This document shows, piece after piece, positions 53,462-62,905 of a stretch of 64,000 nucleotides of DNA (position 1 is the stretch's first letter; each line of letters opens with the position of its first letter). Origin of the DNA: Acidicapsa dinghuensis (GTDB lineage Bacteria; Acidobacteriota; Terriglobia; Terriglobales; Acidobacteriaceae). The translations under genes and the position numbers were made by a program. The stretch spans positions 420,768 through 484,767 of the forward strand of contig NZ_JAGSYH010000002.1 of assembly GCF_025685685.1 (NCBI RefSeq). The letters are read 5' to 3'. Below the pieces are notes generated by a model, which was not told the origin of the DNA, did not search any database, and saw only the letters and a list, made by a program, of their open reading frames with translations.

Positions 53462-54466
53462 GTGCGCAAACTTGTTGTAGTTGCTACGCTCGCTCTTCTC
53501 TCCGCTGCCTCTTCACTTATGGCCCAAGACACTGCCGGGCAAGCTGCTCCGGCCCATAAACCGCGCATCGCGGTGATGGATTTTGACTATGCCACGGTGC
53601 GTACCTCTACCTCTGCACTGTTTGGCACAGATGTGGATGTAGGCAACGGCATTGCGCGGCTGCTGGAAGAAAACCTGGTGAAGGATGGACGCTATACGCT
53701 GATCGACCGCAAGATGATCGATAAGGTGATGGCAGAGCAGAACTTTTCGAATTCGGATCGCGCCGATCCAATGACAGCGGCCAAGATCGGCAAGCTGCTT
53801 TCGGTGGATGCGATTCTGGTGGGCAGCATTACTGAGTTTGGCAACGAGACGAAGAAGACCAACATCGGCGGCGGCATGTGGAAGTGGGGCGGCAACGGTG
53901 GGGGGGGATTCGGGAAGTCGAATACCAAGGCGCATGTGGGGATTACGGCGAAGCTGGTGAATATCGACACGGGCGAGATTATTGCGGTTGAGGATGGAAG
54001 TGGTGCTTCGCAACGGGGCGGGCTTTCGATGGGGGGCAATGGCAACTCATGGTGGCATGGCGGCGGGGGCGGCAATATCGACATGGGCGCCAGTGACTTT
54101 CAGGAAACCATCATTGGCGAGGCGACGAAGGCGGCGGTGACAGACCTGTCTACGAAGCTGGACCCTGACTCCGGAAAGATTGGGGTGCGGACGGTGGTGG
54201 TGGAAGGGATCATTGCCGGGATCTCCGGGTCGCAGATTGTGCTGAATATCGGTACGCGGGCTGGGATCAAGGTAGGGGACCAGTTCAACGTGCTGCGGGT
54301 GACAAGCGAGATCAAGGATCCGACGACGGGGCAGGTGATTCGCCGGCTGACGAATACGGTGGGCGTGATCAAGGCTACGGATGTGGATGAGGTCTCGGCG
54401 GTTTGCACGCCGGTAAGTGGGACGGATTTTAAGACTGGGGATCGGATTAAGACGGTGGTGCAGTAG
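53462..54466 (+). CDS. CsgG-like secreted protein
   Basis: 334 residues from GTG 53462 (GGGAG upstream), beginning a signal peptide (RKLVVVATLALLSAASSLMAQ). The CsgG-type fold: IAVMDFDYA strand, GIARLLEENLVKDGRYTLIDRKMIDKVMAEQ, IGKLLSVDAILVGSITEFG, and a Gly-rich loop, then ITAKLVNIDTGEIIAVEDGSG. A C-terminal extra domain (from about 225) is close to a flagellar assembly/LysM-like barrel (GTRAGIKVGDQFNVLRV). CsgG relatives form secretion pores or assemble outer-membrane complexes; here the signal suggests periplasmic or outer-membrane location. The lipobox Cys is not present, so it is unlike classic CsgG lipoprotein. Followed by a terminator. Confidence 0.75.
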   Translation: MRKLVVVATLALLSAASSLMAQDTAGQAAPAHKPRIAVMDFDYATVRTSTSALFGTDVDVGNGIARLLEENLVKDGRYTLIDRKMIDKVMAEQNFSNSDRADPMTAAKIGKLLSVDAILVGSITEFGNETKKTNIGGGMWKWGGNGGGGFGKSNTKAHVGITAKLVNIDTGEIIAVEDGSGASQRGGLSMGGNGNSWWHGGGGGNIDMGASDFQETIIGEATKAAVTDLSTKLDPDSGKIGVRTVVVEGIIAGISGSQIVLNIGTRAGIKVGDQFNVLRVTSEIKDPTTGQVIRRLTNTVGVIKATDVDEVSAVCTPVSGTDFKTGDRIKTVVQ

Positions 54467-54491
54467 GCGCTGCCGGAACTGTTTTGAACGC

Positions 54492-54525
54492 TCGGCCTCG
54501 CTTCTTGGCGGGGCCGATTTTGTTT
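54492..54525 (+). terminator. Intrinsic terminator of the CsgG-like gene
   Basis: TCGGCCTCGC pairs with GCGGGGCCGA (one G-U) around the loop TTCTTG, then TTTTGTTT. It lies 26 nt past the stop. Confidence 0.75.
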
Positions 54526-54578
54526 CAACGAAACGGTGCGCTGAATCCGGGATGCTACCGTGGTGCTGACGGTATTTC

Positions 54579-55568
54579 ATGCTTCGACGAACCCGCAGGA
54601 CACTTTGGATTGTCGCCGTGGTGGTGCTGGTATTGGCGGCTGCTGTTTATTTGCGCTTTAAGGCTCCGCCGGAGGCGGCGCGGCTGCTACCGGAGTCGGA
54701 CGGCATTCTTTACATGAATGTGGGGCTGGCGCGGACGGTGATGCAGTTAATGCATACGCCGCTTAAGCCGATCACGAAAGATCCTGAGTACCAGAAGTTT
54801 GTGGATGCGGTGGGGTTCGACGCGGAGCGGGATCTGGATGAGGCCGCGATCGCGATGCATCGCATGGATAATCCCAATGGGCCGAATGGACCGGTGGCTT
54901 ACTCGATGGTGCTGGAAGGCAAGATCGACGGTAAGAAGCTGGCGGCATGGCTGGCGGCGCATGCGACGAGCCAGGAATCGTATGAGGGGCACACAGTTTA
55001 CGGTATTCCCAGTGAGGGAAGGACGGTGCGGGTGGCGCAGATTGCGTATGACACCGTAGCGGTTTCGAACTTCCCTTCAACGGAACCGATTCACTCCATA
55101 CTGGATAGGCACAGGACAGCGGCGCTGCCGTTTTCTGGATCGACGCTGCTGGCGGAGCACTACTCGGAGATGCCGTTGCTTTCGGTGGCGTGGGGTATGG
55201 GGCAGATTGGTTTGCCACTGGGCGAGAATGGGCAGATTCACATCTTCGGCATGGGACTGCCGATTCCGGCTAGCTCTACGTTCCTGGCTTCGGTGCACTG
55301 GGCAGGCGGGCTGAAGGTGCGGGTGGAGGAGATTGCCGACAGTGATGCGACGGCTTCGCAGCAGGCTGCGGACTTGAGCTTGCTGCTGACGCTGGCGCGT
55401 GGTGCGACGGCGGGGTTGGGAGCGAATCCGGCGAATAACGGACTGAAGGAACTGCTTAAAACCGCGACGGTAACGCAGAAGCGCAATCGCGTTGTGATCA
55501 ATGCTGTGTTGCCGAAGACGTTGCCTGCGGAGCTGGCGAATGGGGATGGGGCTGGTAGCCAATTCTGA
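54579..55568 (+). CDS. Membrane-anchored protein, unknown function
   Basis: 329 residues with an N-terminal membrane anchor (LWIVAVVVLVLAAAVYL) and an extracytoplasmic domain with repeated beta-alpha units (DGILYMNVGLAR..., DAVGFDAERDLDEAAIAM, and a MVLEGKIDGKKLAAWL motif resembling DUF3352-like barrel repeats). It follows the CsgG-like gene after a terminator. I found no conserved catalytic residues. Similar proteins are common in Acidobacteria as far as I recall; the assignment to any family is uncertain. Confidence 0.65.
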   Translation: MLRRTRRTLWIVAVVVLVLAAAVYLRFKAPPEAARLLPESDGILYMNVGLARTVMQLMHTPLKPITKDPEYQKFVDAVGFDAERDLDEAAIAMHRMDNPNGPNGPVAYSMVLEGKIDGKKLAAWLAAHATSQESYEGHTVYGIPSEGRTVRVAQIAYDTVAVSNFPSTEPIHSILDRHRTAALPFSGSTLLAEHYSEMPLLSVAWGMGQIGLPLGENGQIHIFGMGLPIPASSTFLASVHWAGGLKVRVEEIADSDATASQQAADLSLLLTLARGATAGLGANPANNGLKELLKTATVTQKRNRVVINAVLPKTLPAELANGDGAGSQF

Positions 55569-55689
55569 GAGAAGCGCGCGGCGAGTGAGCGGGTCTGAAA
55601 AGACGGGCTTCGAGCAGTTCGCTCTGACTGACGTCAGGATGGAAAACTCGCCTCAGGGGCTGAAGCCTCGATGATTGCGGTAGCTTGAT

Positions 55690-55737
55690 GCCGGGGATGA
55701 ATCCCCGGCCTACCTTGGGTTCGCGCTTCGCGCGAAG
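55690..55737. repeat. Palindromic modules
   Basis: GCCGGGGATGAATCCCCGGC (55690-55709) and TTCGCGCTTCGCGCGAA-type palindrome (55719-55737). Similar modules occur at 39008-39054 and 58276-58405. Confidence 0.55.
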
Positions 55738-55740
55738 GTG

Positions 55741-55811
55741 AAGCAGATTCCCCTGAGGGAATGACAGACAAGAAAAACAAAGGCAGCTACAACAGCAAAG
55801 GCAAAGCAACG
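55741..55811. repeat. Dispersed repeat element, copy 4
   Basis: AAGCAGATTCCCCTGAGGGA hairpin core, then ATGACAGACAAGAAAAAC and a CAACAGCAAAGGCAAAGCAA tail. Same family as 48324-48360. Confidence 0.65.
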
Positions 55812-55876
55812 GTCACTTGGTAACGCACGACAAGTCAACTCGTGCGCCTTCAAAGCAGCAGGTTTGTCAGCAAGCA

Positions 55877-55905
55877 AAAGGGACAGGTTTAAACCTGTCC
55901 CTTTT
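55877..55905. terminator. Perfect palindromic terminator
   Basis: AAAAGGGACAGGTTTAAACC-TGTCCCTTTT forms a 15-bp perfect palindrome with T/A runs on both strands. It ends the M23 gene (minus) and the region to its left. The extremely small loop means the hairpin centre is TTTAAA. Confidence 0.7.
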
Positions 55906-55939
55906 GTGTTTTCAGGTCACGGAACCTATTCGCCGGTAG

Positions 55940-56944
55940 CTATTTACCGGTCTTGGCCACCGGGGATGGCGGGGGTGGAACGTTGTTGGCCATCAACTGG
56001 GCAAAGGTCTCGTGCAGATACTTATGCGGATTGACTGGAACGCGGTTGATGCGAACCTCATAGTGCAGGTGCGGGCCGGTGGAGCGGCCGGTGTGGCCGA
56101 CGTAGCCGATGACCTGACCGCAGGTAACTTTTTGACCGGGCGTGACGGCGATCGACTTGAGATGGCCGTAGACGGTCATAAGGTTATGGCCGTGATCGAG
56201 AACGATCTGTTTGCCGTAGCCGCTGCCCATGTCGAGATCCGTGACAAGGCCGTCGCCAGTCGCGCGGACCGGAGTTCCATCGGGAGCGGAGATATCCACG
56301 CCAGCGTGGAATGCACCCTCACCATTAAACGGATCTTCGCGTTCGCCGAAACTGGAAGTAATGGGACCTTCGACTGGCCAAAGCGAAGGCGCATCCGCGA
56401 TTTGTGTCCAGTCAGTGAGTGAAGAGGTTGAACCGGGAGCAAAGCCGCCCTCAAGAGCACGGGAAACGCGGCCTGAGAGCGCCTGATTGCGCAGCGCGTA
56501 GAACTGGTCCAACGAGACCTTGACGGACTGCTGATTTACGTCGTCGGAAACTGCCAGGGTTGAGGGCGTGGGAGCTGAAGCGGCGGCAGCGATGGTTGAG
56601 GCGTGTTTGCCGCCGAGAGTCTTGTTCTGCTTGAGGCCGTAAATTGCGGTGACTTCACTGGCGAGAGCGCCTAACGATGCGACCTGAACATCGCGCTCGT
56701 GAGCAACGGCTGCCATCTGCTGATATTTATTGCGGAGAGTTTCGCGCTCCTGGCGGATTTGATTAAAACTTTCCGTCTTCAGCAGCATCCTAGTGTATGA
56801 GCCGGCGAGACCGACGATGGTGAAAGCGCCGACCAGAGCGGCGGCTACGAATCCGTAAGCATAGTGCACCGGAAGAGAGATCTTGCGGCATTTACCGTCT
56901 TCGTCAGCGGCTACAAAAAGAATGTAATAGCGTTTACGTAACAT
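55940..56944 (-). CDS. M23 (LytM-type) peptidase, membrane anchored
   Basis: 334 residues. One membrane helix (about 29-50), a coiled-coil-like region (60-95), a low-complexity linker, then the M23 domain at about 190-310. The zinc ligands are His213 and Asp217 in AFHAGVDIS and His294 in GPHLHYEV, with His292 also in the active site; all are present, so it is predicted active. It cleaves peptidoglycan cross-links or acts in cell-wall remodelling. The C-terminus is Pro-rich. It is the only gene in its transcript. Confidence 0.93.
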   Translation of the reverse strand: MLRKRYYILFVAADEDGKCRKISLPVHYAYGFVAAALVGAFTIVGLAGSYTRMLLKTESFNQIRQERETLRNKYQQMAAVAHERDVQVASLGALASEVTAIYGLKQNKTLGGKHASTIAAAASAPTPSTLAVSDDVNQQSVKVSLDQFYALRNQALSGRVSRALEGGFAPGSTSSLTDWTQIADAPSLWPVEGPITSSFGEREDPFNGEGAFHAGVDISAPDGTPVRATGDGLVTDLDMGSGYGKQIVLDHGHNLMTVYGHLKSIAVTPGQKVTCGQVIGYVGHTGRSTGPHLHYEVRINRVPVNPHKYLHETFAQLMANNVPPPPSPVAKTGK

Positions 56945-57192
56945 TAAAAATCCTCAGCAATCCGCGTGCGTTGCCTCTTTCAGTTCGAAAGGGCAGGGCA
57001 GAAAAGATGCCCGCTCTGAAGGAGAACCGCCAGCCTCGCTCAGAACCTTACAACTGAACAGACGTAACCGGAACTGGTTTCGGCAATTGTAGTGGAAGCC
57101 AGCCGGAAGTCTATCGGTTTCTCTCCCTAATAGTTTAATTCATCGGCATAAGAAAGCCGTAAATCGAGCGGATTGCCGATTATGCTGCATAT

Positions 57193-58236
57193 ATGGTGCA
57201 AAAGCGGCGAGCTGGCGCGATTTTTTCCCCTGGGAGCGAAGGTGGAGGCGAGCTGGCCCTGCTGGAGGCGATCCGCCGGAGAGCCGGACAGATTAGCTCC
57301 AGCAAGAGCGGCTCCCGCATCCGGCTGGGAATCGGGGATGATTGCGCGTTGCTGCGGCCGGCAAAGGATGAGGAGATTGCGATCACGACGGACCTCTCGA
57401 TCGAGAGCCGGCATTTCAGGCTGGACTGGCACCCGCCGGAGTCAGTGGGACACAGGACGCTTGCTCGGGGATTGAGCGACCTTGCGGCGATGGGTGCGAG
57501 ACCGGTGGCAGCATTTCTTTCGCTTGGCATTCCTGCACGGCTTGCGACGGCGGGCAGCGATGGCAAGCGATGGGTGGATCGGTTTTTGGATGGCCTGATG
57601 GCGCTGGCGGAAGAACACCAAGTGCCTCTCGCGGGCGGTGATCTTGCCGAATCTCCTGTGGCGCTGGCGGATATTGTGTTGATGGGCGCGGTGCCACGAG
57701 GTAAGGCGCTGCTACGTTCGGGAGCGAAGCCGGGTGACCGGATTTTTGTTACCGGCAAGCTTGGTGGATCGGCTGCGGAACTCGCCGCATTAAGCGCCGA
57801 ACCTGAGGCATTTGCGTCGAAAACCGCGGCTTCGGCTGATTCGCCTCATTTATATCCGCAGCCGCGCGTGGCGCAAGGGATGTGGCTTTGCAAGAAGAGA
57901 ACTGCCAGTGCAGCGATGGATTTGAGCGACGGCTTATCGACTGATCTCAGACATATTTGCGACGAATCGCATGTGGCTGCGGAGATTGATGCTGCGAAGA
58001 TTCCACTGGCAAAAGACGCGACGCTGCCGATGGCTTTGCATGGTGGCGAGGACTATGAACTGTTGTTTACGGCGAGGCCCTCAACAAAAGTGCCTCGCCG
58101 TATTGCAGGGGTTGCGGTGACGGAAATTGGGCGGATTGTGCGCATACGTAAGGGGCGGCCGGTGGTGACATTGTTGACGGATGGCAGTGTGGTGGCCCTT
58201 GAGGCGAAGGGGTGGGAGCATTTCGCGGGGCGATGA
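57193..58236 (+). CDS. thiL: Thiamine-monophosphate kinase
   Basis: 347 residues, ThiL. Phosphorylates thiamine monophosphate to the active diphosphate. Motifs: GIGDDCALLRPAKDEEIAITTDLSIESRHF (about 45-75), LARGLSDLAAMGARP, AGGDLAESP, GKLGGSAAELA and GEDYELLFTA. It has an atypical first 15-residue segment (VQKRRAGAIFSPG) with no ribosome site seen, so the start is uncertain. No other thi gene adjoins. ATP-binding PurM-like fold. Confidence 0.95.
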   Translation: MVQKRRAGAIFSPGSEGGGELALLEAIRRRAGQISSSKSGSRIRLGIGDDCALLRPAKDEEIAITTDLSIESRHFRLDWHPPESVGHRTLARGLSDLAAMGARPVAAFLSLGIPARLATAGSDGKRWVDRFLDGLMALAEEHQVPLAGGDLAESPVALADIVLMGAVPRGKALLRSGAKPGDRIFVTGKLGGSAAELAALSAEPEAFASKTAASADSPHLYPQPRVAQGMWLCKKRTASAAMDLSDGLSTDLRHICDESHVAAEIDAAKIPLAKDATLPMALHGGEDYELLFTARPSTKVPRRIAGVAVTEIGRIVRIRKGRPVVTLLTDGSVVALEAKGWEHFAGR

Positions 58237-58275
58237 AGTGGATTTTGTGAGTGTGAGTGCTCCGGCTCTCTCTGG

Positions 58276-58405
58276 TTCGCGCTACGCGCGAATTGGGTCC
58301 AACGGAACTATGAAAGGATAGATCGGGCTTTCAGCCCTTCAGAATCATTACGGCCTCTAACCCAGGGCGTTGCCCTGGGCTGGGATAATATCGCGCCTTT
58401 GGCGC
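58276..58405. repeat. Group of four palindromes
   Basis: TTCGCGCTACGCGCGAA at 58276-58292, GGGCTTTCAGCCC at 58325-58337, CCCAGGGCGTTGCCCTGGG at 58361-58379 and GCGCCTTTGGCGC at 58393-58405 follow each other in the thiL-metalloprotease gap. Confidence 0.6.
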
Positions 58406-58442
58406 TAAGTAGATGGCATACGCATACTTTTCGGACTTTGCT

Positions 58443-60923
58443 TTAGTTGACGGAGAAGTCTTCCTCGTCTTCGCCGATGGGCTGGCCGGGAGGGGTGGCA
58501 AGCTCTTTGGGAGCTTCAAATTTCGAAGGGTCTTTCCAGAAGCGCTCAATGTCATCGACGGCTGCGGACCAGTGGGCCTGACGCCCTTCCGGCACTTCCA
58601 TATCAAGCTGATCGTTGAGCCATGCTTCGAGATCGGAGAGCTCTTGCGTGGCGATGGCGCGGGCCTGCGGCGATGCCTGCTGTGAGGCTGCCAACTGCAT
58701 GAGGTGATTAAGAACAACGCGCTCGACGACGTATTGCGTTTGTCCGGAGAGACCGGGCAGGCGCGGGGTCTGCCAGGTGTTCTGGATGATCTCCTGAATT
58801 ACCTCCTGGAGACTGGGCGCGGTGGGATTGATGGCATGGAACTCTACGAGGCGGCTGGCCCGGGTGGGCTCGAAGAGCAGGGATGCGGTCAGGTTCGCTG
58901 CGGCTTCGACGGCTCCGTTGGGGTCGAAGGTGAGGCCGGTGTAGCCCTCGAAGGACTCGCGCGTGCGCGGGTAGCCGGGAGGGTTGGGGGGCAGGATGAC
59001 GAGGAACTCGGGCGAGAGCGTAAGGGTGGTTGGCTCCAGCGTATGCAGCACGGCTTCAAGGGCTTTGCGCTGCTCGGCGGGTGCGATCATGCGCGTGACC
59101 ATGCCATGGTCTCCTCGAACGGCGTAGCGATAGTCGAGGCCGCCGATGAGCTTGGACGCTGCCTCGGTCTGATAGCGGTGAAGGAGGTAGAGCGGCACGA
59201 GCGTGTCTTCGAGATTAGACATCGGCTCGCCGATGCGGATGGCGTCTTCTCCGAAGCGATCGAGAGCGGCGCGGCGCACTTTGAGGATGCGCTCCAGCTC
59301 CAATGCGGCGTCGGGGCCGTTATCCCAGAGATGGCCGTAAGGATTGGCGCTGCCGAGCGGGCGCGAGTCGGCATCGGAGATGAAGCGCAGGCCCTGGGCG
59401 TCCTCGTCTTCGAGGAGCTTGTTGAGCGCGGCTTTCTCATCGGTGCCGGGCGCGAATTGCGAGTAGCCGTAGGTGATGGCGGCCTTGTCCCATGCTCCGA
59501 CGCCGGTGGTGTATGCGTTGGCGAGAGTGGGCCTGCCTTCGGCGTCGAGGGTGATCCATGGATGCGGATAGTCCATGACTGAAGTGCCGGGAGCAACGGA
59601 GGATGCGGCGAAGTTGTGTTCGAGGCCGAGGGTGTGGCCGACCTCATGCGCTGCGAGCTGACGGGTGCGGGCGAGGACCATCTGCTCCATATCGGGCGGA
59701 ATGGGCTTGCCCTCCATATAAGGAGCGAGCAGGGCCTCGGCGATCTTGTAGTCCTGGCGGGAGCGCAGGCTGCCGAGAGTGACCTGGCCTTTGATGATTT
59801 CGCCGGTGCGGGGATCGGCGACGGCTTCGCCGTAGCTCCAGCCACGGGTGGCGCGATGCACCCACTGGATCATGTTGTAGCGGATGTCCATGGGATCGGC
59901 GCCTTCGGGAAGGACTTCGACCTTAAAGGCATTTTTGAAACCGGTGGCTTCGAAGGCGGCGCTCCACCAGTTTGCGCCCTCGACTAATGCGGAGCGGATA
60001 GGCTCAGGCGCGCCACGGTCAACGTAATAGACGATAGGCTGCACTGGCTCACTGACGGCGGCGTTGGGATCACGCTTGATTAAGCGATGGCGAACGAGCA
60101 GATGTTTTTCCAACGGCTCGCCGAGGGGCGCGGAGTAATCACGATATTCGACGGAGAAAAAACCGGAGCGCGGATCGTTGTAGCGAGGGGTGTAGCCGGG
60201 GCCTGGTAATTCGATGAGTGAGGTGTGCTCGCGGACGGTGATAGCGTGCGGATCGGGCGTGACGGAGGCTACATATTCGCCGTGAGGCTGACCTTCGGAG
60301 ACGAAGGTCAGGATGGCTTCGATTTCGGTGTTCTTGGGGAAGTTTTTGGTGTTATCGAGAGTGATGGCGCTGCGGCTGGCGTCAAGCCGATAGGAACCCT
60401 GCTTGGCCTGCGCGACGCGCTCGGTTACGCCGTGGGCGTCACGCAGGAAGAAGTCGGTGGCGTCGACGAGAAGACGGCCGTTGTCTTCAGCTTCGACTTT
60501 GAAGCCCCAGAGGACGGATTCTGGAAAGGACTCCTTGACGTCGAGACGCTGGTCTGCGTCGGACGAACTGGAGCGGTATTCGAGATTAGGCTGAATGAGG
60601 AGGACTTTGTTGCCAACGCGGGTGAAATGAACGACGCGGCCCTGGCCTAGCTGGCCACGATCGAGGCCGATGTCATTGGAGCCCATGCCGTAGGGAAGCT
60701 GGTCGAGCAGGAGGACGTCTTCGTCGGTCTTGGGGATTTCGAGATAGAGCTTGCCGTTTTTGGCGTCCCAGTCAAAGGGGAATAGACCATCTTTGTGATC
60801 CATTCCGGCGATCTTCTGCGCGAAGGTTTGCGGGCTTTCGCTGAAAGTAAGTGATGGAAGCGTGAAAACGGCCAACGCAACGACAACAACGCAGCTTCTT
60901 GAGCAAAGGGAACGGCTCAGCAT
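58443..60923 (-). CDS. Secreted zinc metalloprotease (HEXXHXXGXXH)
   Basis: 826 residues from the ATG at 60923 (GAGG six bases upstream, then a signal VVVVALAVFTLPSLTFS). The zinc site HEVGHTLGLEH is at 426-436, a metzincin-type motif; the following MDYP (Met-turn candidate) lies about 20 residues on. The architecture, a large N-terminal beta region (DUF5117-like) followed by the catalytic domain and a C-terminal helical extension (DUF4953-like), fits the family of secreted zinc-dependent metalloproteases of Bacteroidota and Acidobacteria. The start of the longer frame (60965) lies ahead of the signal and is rejected. The substrate is unknown. Confidence 0.9.
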   Translation of the reverse strand: MLSRSLCSRSCVVVVALAVFTLPSLTFSESPQTFAQKIAGMDHKDGLFPFDWDAKNGKLYLEIPKTDEDVLLLDQLPYGMGSNDIGLDRGQLGQGRVVHFTRVGNKVLLIQPNLEYRSSSSDADQRLDVKESFPESVLWGFKVEAEDNGRLLVDATDFFLRDAHGVTERVAQAKQGSYRLDASRSAITLDNTKNFPKNTEIEAILTFVSEGQPHGEYVASVTPDPHAITVREHTSLIELPGPGYTPRYNDPRSGFFSVEYRDYSAPLGEPLEKHLLVRHRLIKRDPNAAVSEPVQPIVYYVDRGAPEPIRSALVEGANWWSAAFEATGFKNAFKVEVLPEGADPMDIRYNMIQWVHRATRGWSYGEAVADPRTGEIIKGQVTLGSLRSRQDYKIAEALLAPYMEGKPIPPDMEQMVLARTRQLAAHEVGHTLGLEHNFAASSVAPGTSVMDYPHPWITLDAEGRPTLANAYTTGVGAWDKAAITYGYSQFAPGTDEKAALNKLLEDEDAQGLRFISDADSRPLGSANPYGHLWDNGPDAALELERILKVRRAALDRFGEDAIRIGEPMSNLEDTLVPLYLLHRYQTEAASKLIGGLDYRYAVRGDHGMVTRMIAPAEQRKALEAVLHTLEPTTLTLSPEFLVILPPNPPGYPRTRESFEGYTGLTFDPNGAVEAAANLTASLLFEPTRASRLVEFHAINPTAPSLQEVIQEIIQNTWQTPRLPGLSGQTQYVVERVVLNHLMQLAASQQASPQARAIATQELSDLEAWLNDQLDMEVPEGRQAHWSAAVDDIERFWKDPSKFEAPKELATPPGQPIGEDEEDFSVN

Positions 60924-61073
60924 GGGAAACCTCGAAGAGTCCGACGTAGTGACAGGGTAACGCACGGGGTTGGGTAAGGCACCATTGAAATGGTTTCCTC
61001 TGCTCTTGCTCTATTAGCGATGTTGATCTAGCTCGAAGGGTTTCAGCTTAATGACCGATACTTAGAGACAAGA

Positions 61074-61712
61074 TTGATGGATGTTGAACTACAGAGCAGG
61101 GATATGACAGATCGCGCGGTGCACGAGTCGTTTGAACATAGCTGGACTGCGGAGATATTGCCGGGCAGGCCGTTGATTTTGCCGAGGCGGCAGTATGTGT
61201 ATCCGAATGCGGCGGAGGAGGTGGAACGCGGGGCGCTTGAGGTGATGGTGAGGCCGCGTGCGGATTCAGGGCATGAGCCGTTTCTTGCTACGTTTGCGCT
61301 TGGTTTCCGCGATCCTTTGGCTCCAACTGGAGTTTGGGCGATGCCCAATCCGGAATGGCTGTGCGCGGTGTCGGGTGGATACGCCTATTGTGTGCATGTG
61401 ATGGAGCCGGAGCGGTTTGTCTTTCTGAGATACAGACCCGTGTTGCAGGTGCTGACATATGCTCCCGAGAATGGTGCGGCGCCGGAGGGGCTGATTCTCT
61501 TTGTGGGTCATTATTCAGTGCTGGCGTGGGGACGCGATGGCGAAGCATGGGAATCGGACCGGCTCTCGTGGGAGGGCGTGACGGAGTTGAAGATTGAGGC
61601 GGAGAGCACCGATGCAGGGACGCGCAATGTGCTGCGCGGCATGGGGTGGGATCTGATACAGGATCGTGAAATTCCGTTTACGGTGGACCTGGCTACGGGC
61701 CAGAGAGTCTAA
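61074..61712 (+). CDS. Hypothetical protein, unknown function
   Basis: 212 residues, Trp- and Glu-containing. No signal or TM. A segment PRADSGHEPFLATFALGFRDPLAPTGVWAMPNPEWLCAVSGGYAYCVH is characteristic but of no named family I know. The start could be at 61074 or the ATG at 61104. It precedes the alcohol dehydrogenase gene by about 65 nt on the same strand and may share a transcript. Function unknown. Confidence 0.55.
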   Translation: MMDVELQSRDMTDRAVHESFEHSWTAEILPGRPLILPRRQYVYPNAAEEVERGALEVMVRPRADSGHEPFLATFALGFRDPLAPTGVWAMPNPEWLCAVSGGYAYCVHVMEPERFVFLRYRPVLQVLTYAPENGAAPEGLILFVGHYSVLAWGRDGEAWESDRLSWEGVTELKIEAESTDAGTRNVLRGMGWDLIQDREIPFTVDLATGQRV

Positions 61713-61776
61713 GGTGGAGTGAAATGAGATGCAACTCCGAGTGGAAGTGCGCATCTTAGGCGAAGGAGAACCTACC

Positions 61777-62802
61777 ATGCCTAGTATTACCGGTCGCGCC
61801 GTACAGGTCACAGACAAAGGTGGCCCGTTTGCTGTGGTTCAACGTGAGTTTCCATCGCCGGGTCCTGGGCAGGTGCGCATTCGCGTGCAGGCTTGCGGGG
61901 TTTGCCATAGCGATGCGGTGACAAAGTTTGGGTTATTTCCGGGAATTGTCTTTCCGCGGGTGCCGGGACACGAGGTGGCTGGATACATCGACGAGATTGC
62001 GCCGGATGTGAAGGGGTTCAATGCAGGCCAGCGGGTCGGTCTGGGATGGCATGGCGGGCACTGCACCTATTGCAGGCAATGCAGGCAGGGCAACTTTGTC
62101 CTTTGCGAGAATCAGTTGATTTCGGGCATCAGCTATGACGGCGGCTATGCCGACTATGTGATTGCTCCGGCGAACGCTCTGGCGCTGATTCCGGACGATC
62201 TTGGCCATGTGGATGCCGCGCCGCTGATGTGTGCGGGAGTGACGACATTCAACAGTCTGCGCAACTCTGGTGCGCGGCTGGGTGACACGGTGGCTGTGCT
62301 GGGCATTGGCGGCCTTGGGCATCTTGGCGTGCAGTTTGCGGCCAAGGGCGGATTCAATACGGTTGCGGTTGCTCGTGGCGCGGATAAGGGCGTGCTGGCG
62401 AAGGAGCTGGGAGCGCATCACTACATCGACTCGACCACGCAGGATGTTGCGGCAGAGTTGCAAAAGCTGGGTGGGGCGGACGTGGTGTTGTCAACCGTTA
62501 CCGACGCAGGAGCGATGGAGATTGCGGTGAACGGATTGGCTCCTCAGGGCAGGTTGATCCTTCTCGGGGTTCCGGAGAAGCCCCTTACATTGAACACGAT
62601 GCCTATGATTCTGGGTGAGAGGGCGGTGAAGGGATGGCCGTCAGGAACAGGCTTTGATTCGCAGGATACGCTGGAGTTCAGCGTGCTGACGGGCGTGAAG
62701 CCGCGTATCGAAGAGTATCCGCTGGAAGAAGCCTCAGCCGCGTTTGACCGCATGATGAGCGGCAGAGCAAGATTCCGCGTGGTGCTGACCACAGGAGCGT
62801 GA
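61777..62802 (+). CDS. Zinc-dependent alcohol dehydrogenase
   Basis: 341 residues from the ATG at 61777 (GGAG about nine bases before). The catalytic zinc ligands are Cys43 (in CGVCHSD), His65 (GHE) and a later Cys152; the structural zinc site Cys96, 99, 102 and 110 is complete (CTYCRQCRQGNFVLC). The Rossmann motif GIGGLGHLG lies at 176-184. It belongs to the AdhP-like medium-chain family. Substrate not read. It ends about 100 nt before a convergent EAL gene. Confidence 0.93.
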   Translation: MPSITGRAVQVTDKGGPFAVVQREFPSPGPGQVRIRVQACGVCHSDAVTKFGLFPGIVFPRVPGHEVAGYIDEIAPDVKGFNAGQRVGLGWHGGHCTYCRQCRQGNFVLCENQLISGISYDGGYADYVIAPANALALIPDDLGHVDAAPLMCAGVTTFNSLRNSGARLGDTVAVLGIGGLGHLGVQFAAKGGFNTVAVARGADKGVLAKELGAHHYIDSTTQDVAAELQKLGGADVVLSTVTDAGAMEIAVNGLAPQGRLILLGVPEKPLTLNTMPMILGERAVKGWPSGTGFDSQDTLEFSVLTGVKPRIEEYPLEEASAAFDRMMSGRARFRVVLTTGA

Positions 62803-62905
62803 AGCGCGTAGCGGTAGAGAATTTGGATCTTGCAAAAGCGGTGCATGCGCACTTCTCCACGCGCCGCTTTTTGATCGTTGGAATTTGCACGGGAACAACG
62901 AGGAT

